Source: Pseudomonadota bacterium
GTDB taxonomy: Bacteria; Pseudomonadota; Gammaproteobacteria; Steroidobacterales; Steroidobacteraceae
DNA: 33,118 nucleotides
Assembly: GCA_021807675.1 (NCBI GenBank)
Contig: JAKBCR010000023.1
Span: forward strand, 1-33,118
Direction: 5' to 3'
Every line of letters starts with the position of its first letter. Position 1 is the stretch's first letter. The position numbers were made by a program, and so were the translations under genes. Below, piece after piece: positions 17,154-23,599 of this stretch. The notes beneath the pieces are model-generated. The model was not told where the DNA came from and searched no databases. It saw only the letters and a list, made by a program, of their open reading frames with translations.

Positions 17154-18332
17154 ATGGCTGCGAACAGCGAGAGCGGCGGCGGACAGTCGGGCGGGGACGC
17201 CGCCAAGTGGTACGAGCTCTTCTCGCGCGGCGCCCGCGACTGGCTGCGCCACGACGAGAAGGTTCGCGAGTCGGTGCGTCAGCACTTGCCGCAGATCGTC
17301 GCGGGTGGGGAGCTGATCAACGGCGGCTCGCGCACCGTGAGAGTGCCGGTGCGCATGCTGGAGCACTATCACTTTCGGCTGCGCCGGCCGGAGGAGCAGC
17401 AGGGTGCCGGCCAGGGGAAGGCCAAGCCGGGCGATGTATTCGCCGATCCTTCCCGTCAGCGCGGCTCCGGAGAGAAGGGACCGGGAGGACAGGAGGAGGG
17501 CGAGGTGCAGCTGCTGCTCGAGTTCAAGGTCGATGACATCGTCGACTGGCTCTGGGAAGAGATGCAACTGCCCAATCTCAAGGCCCGCGTCGGCGCCTCG
17601 GAGGATTCCGACTGGGTGCGCGAGGGGTGGGATCGCCGCGGCGCTCGCTCCCGGCTCGACCGGCGCCGCTCCTTCAAGGAGCTGGTGAAGCGCCGTGGCG
17701 CGCCAGGCGCGACACCTACGTTCACGGACGAGGATCTGCGCTACCGCCAGCTCGCGCGACGGCGTCAACCGGCGATCCATGCCGTGGTCTTCTTTCTCCT
17801 CGATGTATCCGGCAGCATGTCGGATCGCGACCGGAAGCTCGCCAAGACCTTCTTCTTCTGGGTGGTGCAGGGCCTGCGTCGGGAGTACCGCTCGCTCGAG
17901 ACGGTGTTTGTCGCGCATACCACCGAAGCGTGGGAGTTCACCGAGGCCGAGTTCTTCCAGGTGAGCGGCACCGGGGGCACCGTTGCCTCGACCGGCTTCG
18001 CCAAGGTGCAGGAGATCATCGAGGAGCGCTACAACCCGGGCCGCTGCAACATCTATCTGTTCTATGCTTCCGACGGGGACAACTCCGTCAGCGACTCCGC
18101 GGATGCTCGCGAAGGGCTGTCCGCCATTGCCGAGGACGCCTGCTTCACCGGCTACGTCGAGGTCTCTTCCGGCCTCTCACGGCAGCTCGCCACCGAGACC
18201 GGGCGCCTGTTCGCGGAGCTGGCCGCCGCGGGTTGCGCCGCGGGCAGTTACGCTCTCAACGACTTTGACGATGTCTGGGGTGCGGTGCGGCACTTCTTCT
18301 CCGCGGAAAGCCGGGCCGAGGAAGGTGCATGA
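17154..18332 (+). CDS. yeaH: YeaH/DUF444 family VWA-domain protein
   Basis: This 392-residue protein of the DUF444 family is the constant partner of PrkA. After a charged N-terminal half comes a von Willebrand A-type domain with an intact metal-ion site, FLLDVSGSMSD, with the aspartate at residue 217. A second conserved block is HTTEAWEFTEAEFF, followed by GTGGTVASTGF. It is probably a soluble cytoplasmic metal-dependent adaptor that works with PrkA. The precise function is not established. The ATG at 17154 has AAAAAGGAG upstream, 33 bases after prkA. The residues around 82-115 are a low-complexity Gly/Lys/Gln linker. The stop at 18332 is followed by a structured leader before spoVR. Confidence 0.93.
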   Translation: MAANSESGGGQSGGDAAKWYELFSRGARDWLRHDEKVRESVRQHLPQIVAGGELINGGSRTVRVPVRMLEHYHFRLRRPEEQQGAGQGKAKPGDVFADPSRQRGSGEKGPGGQEEGEVQLLLEFKVDDIVDWLWEEMQLPNLKARVGASEDSDWVREGWDRRGARSRLDRRRSFKELVKRRGAPGATPTFTDEDLRYRQLARRRQPAIHAVVFFLLDVSGSMSDRDRKLAKTFFFWVVQGLRREYRSLETVFVAHTTEAWEFTEAEFFQVSGTGGTVASTGFAKVQEIIEERYNPGRCNIYLFYASDGDNSVSDSADAREGLSAIAEDACFTGYVEVSSGLSRQLATETGRLFAELAAAGCAAGSYALNDFDDVWGAVRHFFSAESRAEEGA

Positions 18333-18344
18333 GTGGTGAAATAT

Positions 18345-18431
18345 CGTTTTTCCCGGCGCGCATCGCGCGCCGCTACAGGGACGGGGTTTGCGTCTTAGCG
18401 AACCCCGTAAAGCCTGCGCGCAGCGCATGAC
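18345..18431 (+). promoter_or_regulatory. Three-hairpin leader element, copy B, ending on the spoVR start codon
   Basis: This is the same architecture as the element at 5323-5410. H1 is an 8-bp stem CGGCGCGC/GCGCGCCG at 18354-18361/18365-18372 with loop ATC. H2 is an 11-bp stem at 18381-18391/18398-18408 with loop GTCTTA. H3 is TGCGC-GCA-GCGCA at 18415-18427, and its last base is the A of the spoVR ATG. In H2 the second pair is C-G here and T-A in copy A, and the seventh pair is T-A here and C-G in copy A, so both changes preserve pairing. There is again no Shine-Dalgarno before the ATG. The element separates spoVR from yeaH within what should be one operon. Confidence 0.7.
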
Positions 18432-19797
18432 AAGCACAGACGACACCTGGCAGAGCTATACCCAACGTATCGAGGAGCTGGCGGGCCGGCTGGGCCTGAA
18501 GTTCCACCCCGTCGACTTCGAGGCGGTGCCCGATACCTTCATGATGGAGATCGCGGTGTATGGCCTGCCGGTGCGCATGCCGCACTGGTCATTCGGCGTC
18601 CGCTACATCTATCAGCTCATCCAGCGGCACATGGGCCACTCGCGGCTGTTCGAGGTGGTGTTTCCCGGAAATCCCGGACACGCGTACCTCGCCTCGAGCA
18701 ACGGGCTGGCGGAGAACGTTCTCGTCACCGCCCACGTCCTGGGCCATGCCGATTTCTCGCGCAACAATCTGCTCTTCCAGCGCTGCCAGGAGCAGGTCAG
18801 CGAGCACATTGTGGAGCATGCGGCCAACCACGCGCGGCAGATCCAGCAGGCGATCGAGACGCACGGTGTGCAGCGCGTCGAAGCGGTGCTCGACGCTGCG
18901 TTGGCCCTGGAGCAGCACATCGACGTCGATCAGTCGCTGCGACGCGCCCGATATCCCGAGTACCTGGAGGACAAGAGGACGCCGGAGGAAGACGACTTCC
19001 GCAAACGTTTTGCGCAACTTGAGCCGGCGGCCGCCAGCTCCGGTATCGAGCCGAAAAAGCGCGCTCCCGTGCCGCCGCATCCGGAGCGGGACCTGCTCTG
19101 GTTCGTGGCCCAATATGCGCCGGAGATGGAGAGTTGGGAGCGTGACATCTTCCTCGCGGTCCGCGAGGAATCGTTCTATTTCTATCCGGTCTTCGCCACG
19201 CAGATCATGAACGAGGGGTGGGCCTCGTACTGGCACGCGCGACTGCTGCGCGAGGCGGACTTCGTCCCGCAACAGGCGTACGTCGATGCCATCAAATGCC
19301 ACTCCGACGTCGTCCGGCCCATTGCCGCCGACCAACAGGTGGCGCTCAGCATCAATCCCTACCATCTCGGCTTCGCGATGTGGGAGAAGATCGTCGAGAG
19401 CGAGGGACTCGAGGCGGCCCGCGACATCATGATCCAGGACGACGACTTCGCCTTCGTGCGCAACCACCTCACGCGCGAGCTCGCCGAAGAGCTGAGTCTC
19501 TTCCGCTACAGCGCGCGCAGCGATGGACAGATCAAGGTGCTGGAGCAGGACCTCACTGCGTTGCACGAGGCGATTCTCAGCCCCAAGTACAATTTTGGCG
19601 CGCCCAGCGTGTTGGCGAAGCGCGTCCGCAATGACGGCACCCTGGAGCTGGTACATGACTATGCGCTCGACGGTCGCGGCCTCGACCTCGAGCGCAGCCG
19701 CAAGGTGCTCGACTATCTGCAGCGCGTCTGGCGGCGGCCGGTGCAGCTCACCACCACCAATCAGGCGGGTCTTGCGCTCGAGCTGACGGCTCCGTAA
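18427..19797 (+). CDS. spoVR: SpoVR family protein (YcgB-like)
   Basis: This 456-residue cytoplasmic protein of the SpoVR/YcgB family is the third member of the PrkA-YeaH-SpoVR module. Family landmarks include MPHWSFGVRY near residue 53, a VTAHVLGHADFSRNNLLF segment near 100-117, RDLLWFVAQYAPEMESWERDI, and the NEGWASYWH motif with conserved His and Glu. The family name comes from a Bacillus spore-cortex mutant; the biochemical role is unknown. I chose the ATG at 18427 because homology to YcgB begins shortly after it and earlier in-frame codons fall inside the hairpin leader. The length is a little shorter than E. coli YcgB (510). Confidence 0.93.
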   Translation: MTSTDDTWQSYTQRIEELAGRLGLKFHPVDFEAVPDTFMMEIAVYGLPVRMPHWSFGVRYIYQLIQRHMGHSRLFEVVFPGNPGHAYLASSNGLAENVLVTAHVLGHADFSRNNLLFQRCQEQVSEHIVEHAANHARQIQQAIETHGVQRVEAVLDAALALEQHIDVDQSLRRARYPEYLEDKRTPEEDDFRKRFAQLEPAAASSGIEPKKRAPVPPHPERDLLWFVAQYAPEMESWERDIFLAVREESFYFYPVFATQIMNEGWASYWHARLLREADFVPQQAYVDAIKCHSDVVRPIAADQQVALSINPYHLGFAMWEKIVESEGLEAARDIMIQDDDFAFVRNHLTRELAEELSLFRYSARSDGQIKVLEQDLTALHEAILSPKYNFGAPSVLAKRVRNDGTLELVHDYALDGRGLDLERSRKVLDYLQRVWRRPVQLTTTNQAGLALELTAP

Positions 19798-19804
19798 TTT
19801 ATTG

Positions 19805-19834
19805 GCGCAAAGTCGGCATCCTGCCGCGTTGCGC
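19805..19834 (+). repeat. Nested REP-like hairpin downstream of spoVR
   Basis: The element begins 8 bases after the spoVR stop. The outer stem is GCGCAA/TTGCGC (19805-19810/19829-19834), then a 3-base spacer, the inner stem CGGCA/TGCCG (19814-19818/19822-19826) with loop TCC, and a 2-base spacer. The same plan (outer stem, 3 bases, inner stem, TCC loop, 2 bases, outer stem) with different stem sequences occurs at 29260-29293 after the GH57 gene. A degraded version is at 32953-32987. The shared core is GGCATCCTG. It is probably an extragenic palindrome family placed after stop codons. Confidence 0.6.
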
Positions 19835-19862
19835 GGCCAGCCTTGGGGCAGGGATTCATCTC

Positions 19863-19889
19863 GCGGCCCAGGGAGCGGCCCTGGGCCGC
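19863..19889 (+). terminator. Strong hairpin downstream of spoVR
   Basis: GCGGCCCAGGG at 19863-19873 and CCCTGGGCCGC at 19879-19889 form a perfect 11-bp stem with a 5-base loop, about 65 bases past the spoVR stop. The following bases (ttcatgatttgctttc) are T-rich but not a clean T-tract. It is a plausible transcription terminator or RNA 3' stabiliser for the prkA-yeaH-spoVR operon. Confidence 0.55.
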
Positions 19890-20113
19890 TTCATGATTTG
19901 CTTTCGGACTGATCCCAATCCTCTTGGTGTCCTTCCTGGCGTTGCTGGGCGGCCTGGTGACGCATCAAGCGTGCCAGGCTCCAAATGGAGCGCCGGCGGT
20001 AGTACTCTCACAACCGTCCGGTGGCGCGACGGCGTACGAGGCCCAGGAGCTTGGCTCCCCCCGACCCCGGCGGATCCTGCCACCCCGAATCACTCCTAGC
20101 CGGGGATTACGAC

Positions 20114-22162
20114 ATGGGGTACACGACTCAGGGCATCCGAAATGTCGCGCTGGTCGGAGCGGCCGGCGCGGGGAAGACATTGCTCGCCGAGAGCCTGCTG
20201 CTGCAGGCCGGCGCCATCCGGACGAAGGGAAGCCTGGTGCGTGGCAGCAGCGTTTCGGACTTCGATCCCCAGGAGAAAGCGCTCCAACACTCGCTCGACC
20301 CCACCATCCTGACTTTCGATTGCGATTCGACCCGGATCCATCTCCTCGATACGCCAGGATACCCGGACTTTCTCGGGCGGACGCTCTCCGTGCTGGAGGC
20401 AGTTGAAGCCGTGGCCATCGTAGTCAGTGCGACGTCCGGTCCCGACGCCATTGCCCAACGGCTGATGGAATTCGCGCGCGACCGAGGGCTCTGCCGCCTC
20501 ATGGTCATCAACAAGATCGACAGCCGAGACGCCAAAGCCGCCGACGTGCTGGCCCAGATACGCGAGACGTTCGGGTCCGAATGCCTGCCGCTCAATCTTC
20601 CTTCGCACGGTGCTCAATCCGTGGTCGACTGCTTCTTTCAACCGCACGGCGCGCCAGCCGATTTTTCTTCCGTGGAGACCGCGCATACACAGCTCGTCGA
20701 CCAGGTGATCGAGCTCGACGAGCAGCTCATGGCCGTATACCTCGAGCAGGGGGAGGAGATCTCACCGGAGCAGCTCCACGACCCTTTCGAGCAAGCCCTG
20801 CGCGAGGGTCATCTCGTGCCCGTGGTCTTCACCTCGGCCGAGACGGGCGCCGGCATCGCGGAGCTGTTGCGGATATTCACGCAGCTCCTGCCGAATCCGA
20901 CGGAAGGCAACCCGCCGCAATTCCTCAAAGGCTCTGGAGAGCGGGCTCAGCGCGTCACGGTGACGCCGGATCCCGGCAAACACGTGGTCGCGCATGTATT
21001 CAAGATCACCATAGACCCGTATGTCGGCAAGCTCGGGGTCTTGCGCGTTCATCAAGGCACGGTTCGCCCGGGCTCTCAGCTCCTGGTCGGTGACGCCCGC
21101 AAGCCCTTCAAGGTCGCGCACCTGTACAGCCTTCTTGGCAAGGACACCCTGGAGACCCCGGAAGCGATTCCCGGCGATATCTGCGCCATCGCCAAGGTGG
21201 AGGAGCTGCACCTCGATGCCGTGCTGCATGACTCCCATGACGAGGACCAATACCACCTCAAGCCCGTCATCTTTCCGCCGCCCATGCTGGGAATCGCCAT
21301 AGAGCCGGAGCGCCGCGGCGACGAGCAGCGCCTCGCCGATACGCTGCACAAGCTCACCGCGGAAGACCCCTGCGTTCGCATCGAGCACCACGCTGCCGTC
21401 AACGAGACCGTGCTCTATGGTACCGGCGAGCTGCACCTGCGGACCCTGTTGGAGCGCATGAGTCAGCGCTACGGCGTTCGTGTCAAGACGCACCCGCCCA
21501 GCATCCCTTATCGGGAGACCGTCACCCGTCCCGCCCAAGGCCATTCCCGCCACAAGAAGCAGACCGGCGGCGCCGGTCAGTTCGGCGAGGTATTTCTGCG
21601 CATCGAGGCGCTGCAGCGCGGCGCCGGCTTCGAGTTCGTGGACGAGGTGGTGGGCGGGTCGATCCCGGGTCAGTTCATCCCCGCGGTGGAGAAGGGCGTA
21701 CGGCAAGTGCTGACGGAAGGCGCGCTGGCCGGTTTCCCTCTGCAGGATATCCGCGTCACCGTCTACGACGGCAAGCACCATCCCGTGGATTCGAAGGAAG
21801 TGGCCTTCGTGTCAGCCGGACGCAAGGCCTTTCTGGATGCCATCCGCAAGGCCAATCCGATCGTCCTCGAGCCCATCGTGCACCTCGAGATCACCGCCCC
21901 CGCGAGCGCCATTGGTGACATCACTGGCGACCTCGCGACCAAGCGCGCCCGCATCAACGGCAACAATACGCTATCCGGTCAGCTCGCTACCGTCTCGGCC
22001 CACGTGCCGCTCGCGGAGATCTCCGATTACCAGACTCGTCTGAAGGCGCTCACCGGCGGCCGGGGCACCTACGCCATGGAGCTCAGTCATTACGATCCCG
22101 TGCCCTCGCGCCGACAACAGGAACTGGTGCAGGCCTATCGGCCCAGGGCCGAGGAGGAATGA
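20114..22162 (+). CDS. EF-G2-type elongation factor G paralogue
   Basis: This 682-residue translational GTPase has the EF-G domain order. P-loop GAAGAGKT is at residues 15-22, the G3 motif DTPGYPDF at 79-86 and NKID at 133-136. Domains II to V follow, with the KKQTGGAGQFGEV segment and a domain IV/V end including SHYDPVP. Two features set it apart from housekeeping EF-G. The catalytic His of DTPGH is Tyr83, and the ERGITI switch-I signature is absent (the equivalent stretch is EKALQHSLDPT). These are traits of the EF-G2 group, some members of which have been reported to bind GTP but lack normal ribosome-dependent GTPase activity. It is therefore probably not the main translocase. The start is ATG at 20114. 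It converges with a DUF192 gene. Confidence 0.88.
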   Translation: MGYTTQGIRNVALVGAAGAGKTLLAESLLLQAGAIRTKGSLVRGSSVSDFDPQEKALQHSLDPTILTFDCDSTRIHLLDTPGYPDFLGRTLSVLEAVEAVAIVVSATSGPDAIAQRLMEFARDRGLCRLMVINKIDSRDAKAADVLAQIRETFGSECLPLNLPSHGAQSVVDCFFQPHGAPADFSSVETAHTQLVDQVIELDEQLMAVYLEQGEEISPEQLHDPFEQALREGHLVPVVFTSAETGAGIAELLRIFTQLLPNPTEGNPPQFLKGSGERAQRVTVTPDPGKHVVAHVFKITIDPYVGKLGVLRVHQGTVRPGSQLLVGDARKPFKVAHLYSLLGKDTLETPEAIPGDICAIAKVEELHLDAVLHDSHDEDQYHLKPVIFPPPMLGIAIEPERRGDEQRLADTLHKLTAEDPCVRIEHHAAVNETVLYGTGELHLRTLLERMSQRYGVRVKTHPPSIPYRETVTRPAQGHSRHKKQTGGAGQFGEVFLRIEALQRGAGFEFVDEVVGGSIPGQFIPAVEKGVRQVLTEGALAGFPLQDIRVTVYDGKHHPVDSKEVAFVSAGRKAFLDAIRKANPIVLEPIVHLEITAPASAIGDITGDLATKRARINGNNTLSGQLATVSAHVPLAEISDYQTRLKALTGGRGTYAMELSHYDPVPSRRQQELVQAYRPRAEEE

Positions 22163-22193
22163 GCAGGGATACGAGAGATCCAGCCGCCGGGAG

Positions 22194-22697
22194 TCATGCC
22201 CCGGGGTTTTTCCAGCTCACCCGATCCCCGACTCCGATCCCCAGTCGTTTCGCCTCGCCGCCACGGATCTCGAGCACCGCGATGACGGGCTCACCGGAGG
22301 ACAGAACATTCAGCGAGAACGGGTGCGCGTTGGCGATGATCTTCTCGATCCGCCCGTCTTCGCCCACGAACACCATATCGAGCGGGATGTAGGTATTCTT
22401 CATCCAGAAGTGCGCCACTTCCGGCGCACTCTGCGGGAAGAGCATTCCTTCGCTCGGCGGCAGATCGCGCACGAACATGAGCCCCTGCTCCTGGCGCACC
22501 TGGGTATCCGCGATCCAGACCTCGAACTGGTCCGGGTGACCGTGCGTCACGATCTCGAGCGTCGTGCGCGGGAAGTGGCTCAGGCTCTCGATGGTCAACG
22601 GCTGCGCCATGCAGGCCGAGGCGAGCGCGCCGGCGAGCACGATGCCCAGGGCCCATCGGAGGGTTGCGGAATTCGGACGACACCACTGGCTGCTCAC
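22194..22697 (-). CDS. DUF192 domain exported protein
   Basis: This 167-residue product has a basic N-terminus and a hydrophobic helix (WALGIVLAGALASACMAQ), so it is exported. Cleavage after AQ, or lipidation at the Cys of ASAC, are both possible, but the latter is a poor lipobox. The rest is a DUF192 domain: RQEQGLMFVRDLPPSEGMLF, then FWMKNTYIPLDMVFV and GRIEKIIANAHPF. The family function is unknown. The start is GTG at 22697 with a distant GAGG. It lies 22 bases after an exported protein gene on the same strand, so the two are probably co-transcribed. It converges with the EF-G-like gene (31-base gap). Confidence 0.88.
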   Translation of the reverse strand: MSSQWCRPNSATLRWALGIVLAGALASACMAQPLTIESLSHFPRTTLEIVTHGHPDQFEVWIADTQVRQEQGLMFVRDLPPSEGMLFPQSAPEVAHFWMKNTYIPLDMVFVGEDGRIEKIIANAHPFSLNVLSSGEPVIAVLEIRGGEAKRLGIGVGDRVSWKNPGA

Positions 22698-22719
22698 GAA
22701 CGGATGCCCTCACTGTCAC

Positions 22720-23409
22720 TCAAGGATCGTTGAAGTCGGCGCGACCCGCGAAATCGAAGGTCGTCACCAGGATGCGCCGCCGCCCGCTGACATCGTTGGC
22801 GGGCGCGATGCAGAACCCGTGGGCTACGACCCGATATGCGCGGGTCTTCGCCGCGATCGAGCGCGCGCGAATCGTCGCGGCCGCGCTTGGAGATCGAATT
22901 GGAGCGTGGCTCGCGCTTAGAGGCTCCTGCGTCAGCCGGTCGACGGTGCAGTTGCGGTCTCCTTGCGTGGAGAAGAGCAGATGCTCGCCCTCGAAGATCA
23001 CGGTCAGGTTGGCCGGCAGCTCGCGCCCCGCACGACCCTCCTGCACGCCGCCGATCCCGAAAACCATCCTCAGCTTGCGCCCGCCCGGCTCCACGCGTCC
23101 CTCGAAGCCCATCCGGATTCCGCCGCCGTCGAGGCGCGGCCCCCCCTCGCACGACAACCCGTGGCCTTTCAGGTCGATATCGAGGCGGACCGCTCCCCGG
23201 ATGTGCGCACGCAGATACGCCGTGCCCGAGCGCAGACAGGCTCCGCTGAGTGCCACGCGCGGCACGCCGGCCAGAAGCGAGTGCTGCCGCGCCTCTGGCG
23301 GAGCTGGCGCTGGCGCCGCCAGCCCCGCCGTCGCCGCCACCGCTGCCGCGACCGCCGCCAGGCCGCCCGCCAACGCCATCTTCCGGTAAGGCTTCCACAT
23401 GTCGCACAT
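22720..23409 (-). CDS. Secreted protein of unknown function
   Basis: The product is 229 residues, with a signal peptide (KPYRKMALAGG followed by an Ala/Val-rich helix ending near AAPAPAPP). The mature part has a beta-rich look, four spaced cysteines (ACLRSG, LSCEGG, RNCTVD, GFCIAP) that could form disulfides, and the stretch NLTVIFEGEHLLFSTQGDRNC. I recall similar unnamed proteins in Xanthomonadales but cannot name a domain. The start is ambiguous: ATG at 23409 and ATG at 23400 lie in two identical copies of a 9-base tandem duplication (acatgtcgc on the plus strand, 23397-23414), and neither has a visible Shine-Dalgarno. It is followed by the DUF192 gene. Confidence 0.72.
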   Translation of the reverse strand: MCDMWKPYRKMALAGGLAAVAAAVAATAGLAAPAPAPPEARQHSLLAGVPRVALSGACLRSGTAYLRAHIRGAVRLDIDLKGHGLSCEGGPRLDGGGIRMGFEGRVEPGGRKLRMVFGIGGVQEGRAGRELPANLTVIFEGEHLLFSTQGDRNCTVDRLTQEPLSASHAPIRSPSAAATIRARSIAAKTRAYRVVAHGFCIAPANDVSGRRRILVTTFDFAGRADFNDP

Positions 23410-23599
23410 GTCGCACAGTCTAGCGGCTCAGCTGCCGCAAAGCGGCGGCGACTCTCGAGGCTGCTCACCCGAGTTCAAGTCTGCGGTAAATCCTCGCAAT
23501 GCCTGCTGAATTCTGCGCGGCGCTCCCTGAGCAGAGGCCGTCCCGACCGGCTAGACTGCGCGGTCTCATTCTCTGCAGGACGCCCGATACAGGACCGCA

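Larger units (their letters stand above)
19798..20113. other. Intergenic region between spoVR and the EF-G-like gene
   Basis: These 316 bases contain two palindromic structures annotated separately (19805-19834 and 19863-19889). After them I see no gene and no confident promoter. CGGGGA at 20101-20106 lies 7 bases before the ATG at 20114 and is the likely ribosome-binding site. Upstream in-frame codons from 20021 give an Arg/Pro-rich translation with no family resemblance, so they are not taken as coding. Confidence 0.45.

Noticed and set aside
18388-18426. Extension of SpoVR upstream into the leader
   Set aside because: It would start at a TTG in the loop side of hairpin 2, and the added residues are encoded by the repeat element shared with the kdpD leader.
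20021-20113. 31-codon N-terminal extension of the EF-G-like protein
   Set aside because: The added residues are Arg/Pro-rich and unlike the family. EF-G2 proteins begin a few residues before the P-loop, and a ribosome-binding site (CGGGGA) fits the ATG at 20114.
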